Shown in pieces: positions 18,773-26,623 of a stretch of 64,000 nt of DNA. Source of the stretch: Solibacillus isronensis (lineage in GTDB: Bacteria; Bacillota; Bacilli; Bacillales_A; Planococcaceae); contig NZ_JAMBOC010000001.1 in NCBI RefSeq assembly GCF_023715405.1, positions 2,108,001 through 2,172,000 on the forward strand, given 5' to 3'. Position numbers and translations under genes: made by a program. Numbering within the stretch: position 1 is the stretch's first letter; each line of letters starts with the position of its first letter. Below the pieces are notes generated by a model. That model searched no databases, was not told where the DNA came from, and worked only from the letters and a program-made list of their open reading frames with translations.

Positions 18773-19071
18773 TTCTACTTTTGCGCGCCATGATTCTACA
18801 TTTCGACAAAAAGGTTCTACTTTCCGGCGGGGCTTTCTACTTTTCTGTATTTAGGTTCTACTTTTAGAGTGATTTGTTCTACTTTTAACCATGGTGGTTC
18901 TACTTTCGAAGGGCAGGTGGCGATTATCTTTTCCAAGTTCTGCTTTCGAGCCGGAACTTTCTACTTTTCCCTTCTAAGGTTCTACTTTCTGACGGCAACC
19001 GGCTAATATCTTTTACGGGTACCACTTTCAAGCACAAACTTTCTCCTTTTGCATAAGAACTTTCCATTTTT
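18773..19071 (-). repeat. Array D: fifteen ~21-bp-period AAAGTAGAA-type repeats
   Basis: On the plus strand, TTCTACTTT-like cores start at 18773, 18794, 18815, 18835, 18856, 18877, 18898, 18919, 18938, 18959, 18980, 19001, 19020, 19041 and 19062. Most steps are exactly 21 bp. The units at 18919 and 19001 are the variants GGCGATTATC and GGCTAATATC, each followed by a 19-bp step. This is the clearest array in the window. It fills the spacer between the start region of the gene at 16007-18580 and the terminator at 19116-19149. Confidence 0.88.
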
Positions 19072-19115
19072 TCTCTGCCCTCTATCTCAATATTTTAATC
19101 TCTAAATTTCCCCAT

Positions 19116-19149
19116 AAAAATACACTTGAGCTTATTCAAAACTCAAGTG
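19116..19149 (-). terminator. Terminator of the SLH-only gene
   Basis: Stem CACTTGAG / CTCAAGTG with a T-rich tail on the minus strand. Confidence 0.8.
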
Positions 19150-19168
19150 CATTCGTCAAAACGCTTCC

Positions 19169-19825
19169 TTATTCTACTCCAATAACAATAAAGTCATCTG
19201 AAGTCGCTTCGATAGCATTATATAAAAATGTTGCTAACTGGGCGCGTGTTAATTTCATATTCGGGCTGAATGTTGTAGCAGTCGTACCTTTTGAAATTCC
19301 GTAATCTACTAATGTCTGGATGTATTTCTTCGTTGCAGTATCCGTTAACTTATTGACATCGGTAAATTTCGTCTTTGTAGTAGTAGATTGCTGCAACTCA
19401 AAACCGACCGTCAACATTTTGGCTAACTGAGAACGAGTCAATGTTGCGTTCGGACGGAATTCATCGCCATAGCCGTATACAATGCCCGCTTTATTTAATG
19501 CAGCGATGGCCTTGTAATATTTACTTGATGTTGGAACGTCCTTAAAACCTGGATTTGATGCGGAACTGTTTTGCAGATTTAATGCATTCGCTAAATATAC
19601 TGCCGCATCCCCACGTGTTGCCGACTTACCTGGCTCATAAGTATTGCTCGTTACGCCTGTAATAATGCCTTCATTATATAAAGAGACTATTGCGTTTGCA
19701 TGTGAATTCGTTTCTTTTACGTCGGTAAATGGATTTGTAGATGCCTGTACTGAATGGCCACTTACTACAACACTCGAAATAATAAGTACGGCAGTAAGAA
19801 TTGTGCGATAGAAAAACTTCTTCAT
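19169..19825 (-). CDS. Secreted SLH-only protein
   Basis: A 218-aa protein consisting of a signal peptide (to about residue 29, VQA) and three SLH domains (about 31-85, 90-145, 150-205), with only a 10-residue tail. ATG at 19825 has GAGGAAGGG 9 nt upstream. With no effector domain, it can only be predicted to coat the wall by binding the pyruvylated secondary polymer. It might compete with or space other SLH proteins, or be a truncated relic of a larger one. The intact signals at both ends (promoter-like box, ribosome binding site, terminator) argue for a functional gene. Confidence 0.85.
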   Translation of the reverse strand: MKKFFYRTILTAVLIISSVVVSGHSVQASTNPFTDVKETNSHANAIVSLYNEGIITGVTSNTYEPGKSATRGDAAVYLANALNLQNSSASNPGFKDVPTSSKYYKAIAALNKAGIVYGYGDEFRPNATLTRSQLAKMLTVGFELQQSTTTKTKFTDVNKLTDTATKKYIQTLVDYGISKGTTATTFSPNMKLTRAQLATFLYNAIEATSDDFIVIGVE

Positions 19826-19860
19826 TTAATTCAACCCTTCCTCTTAAACTAGTTAGCATA

Positions 19861-19890
19861 ATTATACAATAGTTTATAGTTTTATGTAGA
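19861..19890 (-). promoter_or_regulatory. Probable sigma-A promoter of the SLH-only gene
   Basis: Minus strand: -10 TATAAT (19861-19866), 18-nt spacer, -35 TCTACA (19885-19890). The transcript would start about 30 nt before the ATG. Confidence 0.5.
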
Positions 19891-19931
19891 CGATTACTTA
19901 AAGTGGGCATCTCATTAACCTTGACCAATTT

Positions 19932-20249
19932 TATTAGAAAGATTTTCGAACATATTCGATGATTTCTAAATTTTATTAGAAATTTTGCTATCGACATTAG
20001 CAATTCCATATATTTCACTGCTCAATTCAATTATATCTAAGCCCAAACCGCTCTAATATCCTTACACTAAATATTTTATTAGCAAAATCAATACCTATAT
20101 TAGAAGTTCCGCCTCACTTATTTGAACTTTGAACGGAGATATTTGAAAATGAAGCACACTTATTAGAAGAAATTAACTTTTTATTAGAAAACGGGCAATT
20201 TATTAGAACTTTCACCGATTTATTAGAAAATCTACCTCTTATATTAGAA
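19932..20249 (+). repeat. Array E: TATTAGAA repeats at 21-bp period
   Basis: Clear cores start at 19932, 19953, 19974, 19995, then, after a decayed stretch, at 20077, 20098, 20119, 20140, 20161, 20182, 20201, 20221 and 20242. Steps are 21 bp except 19 and 20 in the same positions relative to the terminator as in array A. The last four units align with the last four of array A, including a shared TTTATTAGAAC(A/T)TTTCAC-like block. The array lies between the promoter region of the SLH-only gene and the terminator at 20262-20295. Confidence 0.85.
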
Positions 20250-20261
20250 GACTAATCATCA

Positions 20262-20295
20262 TAAAAAGGCATACACGCAATCTAGCATGTATGCC
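20262..20295 (-). terminator. Terminator of the first S-layer-type paralogue
   Basis: Minus-strand stem GGCATACATGC / GCGTGTATGCC (one G-U) followed by five T residues. Confidence 0.85.
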
Positions 20296-20307
20296 CTTAC
20301 CTGCAAC

Positions 20308-23226
20308 CTAGTTTGTTCTTAATGTTGTTGTTAAAGTGAATGGATGAACTACCGGATTGCCTGCTCCATCAACTACATCCTCAATTCCTGCACCTTGTGT
20401 AATTGTAACTGACGTATTAATTGCTTGATTCGATGCTAAAGTAACCGTTACTGTATTGCCTGTCGTCGATTCTGCTACGGATGTAATTCCGATTGTTGCT
20501 CCTGCAGCATTTACAATTACAAATGAATCTGTATCAAGACCGCTTACATTCTCGCTAAATGTGAGCTCGATTTGGTTTGCTGACGTAAATCGAGCGGAAT
20601 TTAATACCGGGCGAATATTTTCCTTTAAATCGACAACGGCTGTTAAGTCTCGCTGTGATGCAATCGAATCTTTCGCTTTCACATTTCTGATCGTTAAATT
20701 ACGCGAACCAGTTGTCGTTGTTTCATTTGGCGTTAATGTCAGAATAACCGTATCCAATGCGTCGCTTGGCACTTGCGCGTTTGCAATCTTTGCATTTGGA
20801 ATAGAATAATTGCTTGCATTTGCTGCTGTTGTTGCATCCACCACATGGTTAAACTTCAGTCGCACTTGATTGTTCGTTAACGTTGAATCCGTCACTGAAG
20901 TAGTAACAGTTGGCGCTACCAGTACATTGTCATTGTTTGTATAATCCGCTGTACGCTGGAACGTGACCGCTTTATTTGCCGTATTTATACCGTATGCGCT
21001 ATCCACTTCAGTAAATGATAACGTCACATTGTATGTGGCATTATCCGCATCAGCAGAACCTAATAAATCATCCAGTTTCACGCGTACTACCGAACGATTG
21101 CCGTTTTCTCTATATTCTAAAGGTGTTGCTGTGCCAGAGAATCTATGAGTTACGCCGCCTTTAACATAGTTGCCGGAAGCGGTTACACGTGATGCAGTTA
21201 CTAAATCTACCGGTTTATTGAGCGTAATATTTAAATACTCGAAATTGCCTTCTCGTGTTACAGAAGTTGATGTAACTTCTGGTGCTGCTGTATCAAGCGT
21301 AAATGAATGAGCAGTTGTAAATGTATTCGTTTCACCTGAAATATCTGTAATCGTTTTGCCGGATGCTGTACCGATATTATATACACCAGTTAAATCAATC
21401 GTAGCAGTAACGATAAATGAACGATCATCACCAGGGACTGCCTCGATTGCCGTAATGGCATTTGGCGAATTACCTAAACGTAATTCCAGATCCGTCACTG
21501 CCGGCTTTTGAATTCGCTCAGAGAATGTCAGCCTAAATGTTTTCGGACCTGTTTGTGAAATACTTGTTAATGTTGGTTTTACTCCGTCAGCCCCACCCAT
21601 TGCAAAGCTCGTTTTTAACGGGTTTGGTGTACTGAAGTTTCCGGCAATATCACGCAGTCCAGCAAATGTTGCTTCTACTTGCGTATTTGCCGCTAATGGC
21701 TGACCATTAACCGTTGCATTTGATAAATCAAAATCCGTATATGTTGCACCCGCGGCGATTTCCCCGGTAATGCCCGCTACATTCGTACCGTTCGCCAGTC
21801 TGAATGTAACACTGCTGTTACTAAATGCGCGCAAAGGCTCTGAAAATGTAACGCGAACTGTTTTCGCATCCCGGTTTACAGTACTGATTAACGTTGGTGC
21901 AACTGTATCCGTACCGAAGTTGACGATTTCTTCATATGGAGTAACCGTTGTACCGGCTGCATTTTTCACATTATTTACTTTTACGAGATAGCGGCCTGTT
22001 AAAGCTGTTGTCCCGTTTGTAAAGATTGTCAGTGTACGGCCATCTTCGCTTAACTGTCCTCTCGAAAGAGTAATCGCATTCAAACTATCTACATCCGCGA
22101 CTGTTACATAGTTTGCTAATTGAGCTTGTGTTAAGCTGGCAGGCAAGTCTACTCTTTGATTGAATTTCACTTCAAGTTGTCCACCATTCAGTGCCTTGAC
22201 AGTTGCGACTTTCACTTCTGTAACGACATACGTTACTTTCGCTGAATAATCTTTACCGTCAATCTTAAAATCTACCGTTGTTTCTTCATTTTCAGGAAGA
22301 TTGTTCTCTAAAGTAACTTCGTGCTCGGAATTGTCGCTTAATGTGACTTTTAATTTATTCGCTCCCGTAGCTTCAGCTGATTTTACTGTTAAAGGAACAT
22401 TGTAAGTGACAGAAGTTCCATACTCTTTACCGTTGATCGTAAATTTAACAGGCGTTTCTTTGCCGGCTTCCAACGGCGTTTCTAAGTTCACCGTATGTTC
22501 AGTATTGTTTGTAAGTGTAACTTTTAATGTCGAAGCATTTATAACTTCGACCGCTTTCAATCCTTCTCCCGGCACTTCCACTTGAAGCATTTTATACAGG
22601 AATGAAGAGAACTGACCGCGCGTTGTGAAGCTTTTCGGGTTGAAGTTCGGTACGCCCGTTACATTATAGTAGTCCAATACTCTGATTGCCGAACGTGCTT
22701 CTGCCTTTGCTCTGTTATAATCGACGACATCCTCACTGAAATCCTGCCCGATTACATATCCTAGGAAGTCAAAATTATTAATATTCGTATAGGCACGCAC
22801 TAAAACAACCGCCATGTTTTCACGTGTAATCGGATCACCCGGTAACAGGTTTCCGTTACTTCCGTTAAATACACCGTTGTCTTTTACTAATGCCGCATAT
22901 TGCAACAGCTCGTCCTGTGAAGTGCTGCGCAAGTCCGAAAAGCGCATATTTGTTTTATAATCTGAAGGAATTTTGTAACCTTGTGACACTAAGTATTTAC
23001 CTAATAGTTTTACAACATCCGAACGCGTCAATGTACGGTTTGGTTTAAAGGTGCCATCCGGATATCCTGAAATGATGCCTTGGCTTACGAGTGAATCGAT
23101 TGCACGCTCGTGAGTATTTCCTGCTGTGTCCGAAAAACTTGCCGCATTTACTGCCGGAGCAATTGCCGATGCCACTAATGTCGCAGTAGCCGCTGTCGTT
23201 AAAAACTTCTTATACTTCATCTGCAT
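20308..23226 (-). CDS. S-layer-type protein with three SLH and several Ig-like domains (paralogue 1)
   Basis: A secreted 972-aa protein. ATG at 23226 is chosen because AGGAGG ends 9 nt before it; the open frame extends 17 codons further without a binding site. A signal peptide (cleaved near VNAA) precedes three SLH domains (about 30-220, with GIISGYPDGTFKPNRTLTRS). Two short beta repeats ending in VTYNV and VTYVV follow. The rest is a chain of bacterial Ig-like domains of the SbsA type, seen in segments such as LSRGQLSEDGRTLTIF, VRVTFSEPL and FRLTFSERI. The layout matches S-layer proteins of Lysinibacillus-type bacteria and the two genes upstream. No Cys is seen. It has its own terminator and is probably transcribed alone. 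Confidence 0.88.
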   Translation of the reverse strand: MQMKYKKFLTTAATATLVASAIAPAVNAASFSDTAGNTHERAIDSLVSQGIISGYPDGTFKPNRTLTRSDVVKLLGKYLVSQGYKIPSDYKTNMRFSDLRSTSQDELLQYAALVKDNGVFNGSNGNLLPGDPITRENMAVVLVRAYTNINNFDFLGYVIGQDFSEDVVDYNRAKAEARSAIRVLDYYNVTGVPNFNPKSFTTRGQFSSFLYKMLQVEVPGEGLKAVEVINASTLKVTLTNNTEHTVNLETPLEAGKETPVKFTINGKEYGTSVTYNVPLTVKSAEATGANKLKVTLSDNSEHEVTLENNLPENEETTVDFKIDGKDYSAKVTYVVTEVKVATVKALNGGQLEVKFNQRVDLPASLTQAQLANYVTVADVDSLNAITLSRGQLSEDGRTLTIFTNGTTALTGRYLVKVNNVKNAAGTTVTPYEEIVNFGTDTVAPTLISTVNRDAKTVRVTFSEPLRAFSNSSVTFRLANGTNVAGITGEIAAGATYTDFDLSNATVNGQPLAANTQVEATFAGLRDIAGNFSTPNPLKTSFAMGGADGVKPTLTSISQTGPKTFRLTFSERIQKPAVTDLELRLGNSPNAITAIEAVPGDDRSFIVTATIDLTGVYNIGTASGKTITDISGETNTFTTAHSFTLDTAAPEVTSTSVTREGNFEYLNITLNKPVDLVTASRVTASGNYVKGGVTHRFSGTATPLEYRENGNRSVVRVKLDDLLGSADADNATYNVTLSFTEVDSAYGINTANKAVTFQRTADYTNNDNVLVAPTVTTSVTDSTLTNNQVRLKFNHVVDATTAANASNYSIPNAKIANAQVPSDALDTVILTLTPNETTTTGSRNLTIRNVKAKDSIASQRDLTAVVDLKENIRPVLNSARFTSANQIELTFSENVSGLDTDSFVIVNAAGATIGITSVAESTTGNTVTVTLASNQAINTSVTITQGAGIEDVVDGAGNPVVHPFTLTTTLRTN

Positions 23227-23362
23227 CTTTATTAACCTCCTAGTTTGTAAAACAATTAAATATGTTGCCTTCTTCAAACTTGCTTACATCCTTTCCAATT
23301 CCACTAATTATTTGAATATAAACATAATTCCGTTAAAATAACTAGAAAGCATTATAAAGATA

Positions 23363-23394
23363 TAAAAAAGCATACCTATCGAAATAGATATGCT
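23363..23394 (-). terminator. Terminator of the second S-layer-type paralogue
   Basis: Minus-strand stem AGCATATCTAT / ATAGGTATGCT with a TTCG loop and six T residues. Confidence 0.9.
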
Positions 23395-23401
23395 CCAAAA
23401 A

Positions 23402-26179
23402 TTAGTAATTTATATTCGTAGGGACGGTAAATTGAATCGGTGATAGGACTAGTTTATTATTTGCATAATCACTTACCGTTGAAGTGGCCGTTTGTGTAAT
23501 TGTAACAACTTGGTTTGATTTTAACGGTTGGGCCAATCGGATTGCCACTTGCTCGTTAGTAGTCGAATAAATTTGTGAAATCGGCACAGCTAAATCGCCC
23601 ACTTTTACTTCAAACGAATGATTCAATGCATTTTTAACGGCTTCATTAAATGAAAGGGTAATCGTATCGGTACCTGTAATATTATAATACTGATATTTTG
23701 GGGCGATATTTTCATTTAAAAAGATCAGTTCAGTTTTAGGTTCCATCGTTACAATTGAATTCAAAGCCCGCAGATTGCTGATTGTTAAATTCGTAACGCG
23801 GGATTGGGCAATATCTTCCTTAACCGTTAAATATACTTTGTACGGTTCATTATGTTTAACAACTGCTTGCTTTATTGTCAAACCGTCCAATGTATAGTTT
23901 TGCAGGTTCGACGCCGTAATACCGTCTACATGTGTTGAAAACGTAATGACGATTGTTTTATTATCAATATTCGTTCCCTGTCTAGCATTATAGGAAGTTT
24001 CCACGCTTAATACAGATAAATTCTCCTCATTTTGTGCAAAATCTGAGCCGCGTGCAAAATTAACTTGATAGGCTGGGTTCACCGCTTGTCCATACTCACT
24101 CGTAACTCCCGTAAATGTAGCACCAACTGAATATGTGTACCCTGCAGTAGTAGCCCCATTCACACCAGAGCTAGATAAATTACTTAAACGAACGCGGATT
24201 GTTTTGTCGTTTGTTGTTGATTTTTCAACCTGTCCGATCAAATTATTTGCTAACGGATACGTATACCCGTTTAAAATATAACTTCCGGCCAGCGTCACCT
24301 GTGCAAATGCCGCAGCTTCTACATTACGGTCAAATGTAAACTCTAAATACTCGATTCCTTTATCTTTCACAACATTTGCACTAACAACAGATGGAATCGT
24401 CGTATCTGCTACAAAGTTGTAGGCTGTTGAAAATACATTCACTTCACCGGAAACATCGGTAATATACCGTTTAGGCGTTGTCGATATTGTAGTATAGCCA
24501 TTTAACGAACCATTTGTCGTAACAATATAGGAATTAGCATCGTCTTTATCTTTCACAATACTCGTAATGCCTGGTGAATAAGTATTTTGGGCAATCGTAA
24601 TATCTGCCGGCACAATTGTACGAATTTCCTCAGAGAATGTTAACTTGAACTTTTTCGCGCCCATTTGTGTAACATTCGTTAAAGTTGGTACAACCCCATC
24701 TTTATCCCCTTTTGTAATATATGTTGTTAACGGGTTTGGCGAAGAAAGATTGTTTGAAATATCGATGATTGTTCCAAAAGTAATGGCAATGGACGTACCT
24801 GGTGCTAAAACATGTCCTTTTGCTGTAGCTGCAGATAAATCGTAAATAACTTCTGTCGCATTTTTTTCAATTGTCCCTTGAATACCCGAAACAACCGAAC
24901 CATCTGCTAGTTTAAATTGAGTTACTCCAATCGGATTTGTAACCGGTTCTGTAAAAATCACTTTTACTTTAGTAGCCGAAACATTTTCTACTTTCAAAAC
25001 GCCCGGTGATGTTTTATCAGGCACGAATGTTGCAATATCATCATATTTAACAAGCTTTTTCGATGTTGCTGATTCAATGCCGTCAACTACGACACGGTAG
25101 CGTCCTTCAAGTCCGGCAGTTGCATTAATTGTCACCGTCAATGTACGCTTATCTTCACTTAATTGTCCTTTTGACAATTGTACTTGTCCAAGACGATCGA
25201 CACCAGTCATCGCAACAAGTTTATTAATGGCTGCCGTATTTAACTCTGTACCCAGTTTAACAGGCTGATTAAATGTAATCGCAAGTTGTCCGCCGTTTGG
25301 GTTTGTAATAGAAGAGATTTTCAAATCCGGCACTTCAAACTTCACTTTAGTAGTAAAAGTTTGTTCGTTAACATCAAAAGTAACGTCAGTTTCCACATTT
25401 TCCACTAATGGTGTTTTTAATGTCACAATATACGCCTTATCGTCAGAAAGCGTAACACGCAGCTTGTCAGCTGCTTGTACTTCTACTTTTTTTACTGTTA
25501 ACACCGGCTTTTCCGGTTCAGGCTTCGGTACTTCAATTTGCAGCATATTATAAAGGAATGTTGCGAATTGACCACGCTTTGTCGGATCTTTCGGATTAAA
25601 TGTTTTTTGCTTTGTCACCGCATAGTAAGCCAGTGTTTCAATTGACTCCTGGTGCTCCTTAGTTGTTCTGTTTAAATCACTGATATTCGATTTATAGTCA
25701 GTTTCTTTCATTGCTTCCACATAATCAAATTTATTGATCACTTTAAATGCGCGTACTAAAACAGTCGCCATCTGGTCACGGCGTAACTGGTCACGGTGCA
25801 TAAGTGCCCCGTTACTTCCTTGGAAAACTCCAACATCCTTTACTAATGCCGCATACTGTAATAACTCATCCTGTGATTTCGCCGTTAAATCTGTAAAGCG
25901 CATTTTCGTTTTATAATCTTTCGGAACTTCATGACCTAAAGAAACTAAATATTTCCCTAATAGTTTTACAACATCTGAACGCGTCAAGTTTTGATTCGGT
26001 TTAAACGTACCATCGGGATACCCCCCGATAATACCCTGTTCTGATAAAATCGTAATCGCATTTTCGTGCCCGCTGCCTTTAATATCTGTAAACGATGCGG
26101 CACTAGCTGCTGGAACAATCGCCGTTGCTGCTAGAACAGCTGCTGTTGCAGATGCTAGAAATTTAGTATGAACTTTCAT
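23402..26179 (-). CDS. S-layer-type protein with three SLH and several Ig-like domains (paralogue 2)
   Basis: A secreted 925-aa protein. ATG at 26179 has GGGGGAG 6 nt upstream; the in-frame TTG at 26194 lies inside that binding site. A signal peptide (MKVHTKFLASATAAVLAAT, cleaved near ASA) is followed by three SLH domains (about 30-225) very similar to those of paralogue 1, for instance the shared block DELLQYAALVKD.GVF.GSNG. SbsA-type Ig-like domains make up the rest (LSKGQLSEDKRTLTVT, VKVIFTEPV, FKLTFSEEI). A small unknown gene starts the same transcript, ending 30 nt upstream. It may be a second S-layer protein used under other conditions, or a minor surface component. Confidence 0.88.
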   Translation of the reverse strand: MKVHTKFLASATAAVLAATAIVPAASAASFTDIKGSGHENAITILSEQGIIGGYPDGTFKPNQNLTRSDVVKLLGKYLVSLGHEVPKDYKTKMRFTDLTAKSQDELLQYAALVKDVGVFQGSNGALMHRDQLRRDQMATVLVRAFKVINKFDYVEAMKETDYKSNISDLNRTTKEHQESIETLAYYAVTKQKTFNPKDPTKRGQFATFLYNMLQIEVPKPEPEKPVLTVKKVEVQAADKLRVTLSDDKAYIVTLKTPLVENVETDVTFDVNEQTFTTKVKFEVPDLKISSITNPNGGQLAITFNQPVKLGTELNTAAINKLVAMTGVDRLGQVQLSKGQLSEDKRTLTVTINATAGLEGRYRVVVDGIESATSKKLVKYDDIATFVPDKTSPGVLKVENVSATKVKVIFTEPVTNPIGVTQFKLADGSVVSGIQGTIEKNATEVIYDLSAATAKGHVLAPGTSIAITFGTIIDISNNLSSPNPLTTYITKGDKDGVVPTLTNVTQMGAKKFKLTFSEEIRTIVPADITIAQNTYSPGITSIVKDKDDANSYIVTTNGSLNGYTTISTTPKRYITDVSGEVNVFSTAYNFVADTTIPSVVSANVVKDKGIEYLEFTFDRNVEAAAFAQVTLAGSYILNGYTYPLANNLIGQVEKSTTNDKTIRVRLSNLSSSGVNGATTAGYTYSVGATFTGVTSEYGQAVNPAYQVNFARGSDFAQNEENLSVLSVETSYNARQGTNIDNKTIVITFSTHVDGITASNLQNYTLDGLTIKQAVVKHNEPYKVYLTVKEDIAQSRVTNLTISNLRALNSIVTMEPKTELIFLNENIAPKYQYYNITGTDTITLSFNEAVKNALNHSFEVKVGDLAVPISQIYSTTNEQVAIRLAQPLKSNQVVTITQTATSTVSDYANNKLVLSPIQFTVPTNINY

Positions 26180-26209
26180 ATGTAACTCCCCCAATTTAAG
26201 ATGATAGTT

Positions 26210-26458
26210 TTATATATGTAATAACTTTATTTGATTATGACAAACTTCTGCTATAACCAAAGGAGAGCTATCTGAATAAACCGTTTGATCATTATCAATT
26301 AAAGCAAATTCTTCAACAAGCACTTCTTCATATTTCCAATTTCTAAACAACGGCAATACTTCTTTGCACTGAATTTCCAGGACATTTATTTTAGACTGAA
26401 AATAACCTTGTACCTCTAGCAAACATCCATTCACTTTTAATTGGTTAAAAAAATGCAT
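26210..26458 (-). CDS. Small protein of unknown function, co-transcribed with S-layer-type paralogue 2
   Basis: I do not recognise this gene. The sequence GGAGGGATGCACATG offers two ATGs. The second (26458) has a proper 6-nt spacing from GGAGGG, whereas the first (26464) touches the binding site, so 82 aa are predicted. The product is mixed alpha/beta in look, has two to three Cys, and carries no signal peptide or membrane segment, so it is probably cytoplasmic. A promoter lies just upstream (26480-26508) and the next gene starts 30 nt after its stop. It could be a regulator, a chaperone or a translational-coupling leader for the surface protein, but nothing in its sequence decides this. Confidence 0.6.
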   Translation of the reverse strand: MHFFNQLKVNGCLLEVQGYFQSKINVLEIQCKEVLPLFRNWKYEEVLVEEFALIDNDQTVYSDSSPLVIAEVCHNQIKLLHI

Positions 26459-26479
26459 GTGCATCCCTCCACAGGAAAT

Positions 26480-26508
26480 ATTGTATAATTTTTCCTTGTT
26501 TATTACAA
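26480..26508 (-). promoter_or_regulatory. Sigma-A-type promoter of the small gene and paralogue 2
   Basis: Minus strand: -35 TTGTAA (26503-26508), 17-nt spacer, -10 TACAAT (26480-26485). The ribosome binding site follows within about 15 nt. Confidence 0.6.
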
Positions 26509-26540
26509 ATTTTCTAGCAATGTAATTCCTTACATAAACA

Positions 26541-26585
26541 AAAAGCTCCTATCTAATCGGAAGAATTCCGATTAGATAGGAGCTT
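26541..26585 (-). terminator. Very strong terminator of the main S-layer gene candidate
   Basis: Perfect 20-bp inverted repeat AAGCTCCTATCTAATCGGAA with a 3-nt loop, then a T-rich tail on the minus strand. Confidence 0.93.
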
Positions 26586-26623
26586 AGTTTTAATTGTAAT
26601 TCATTTAAGAAAATGAATAGTTA

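Noticed and set aside
18773..19071. CRISPR array
   Set aside because: Repeat cores are only 8-10 bp with 11-13-bp filler at a 21-bp period, far below CRISPR repeat and spacer lengths, and no cas gene is present.
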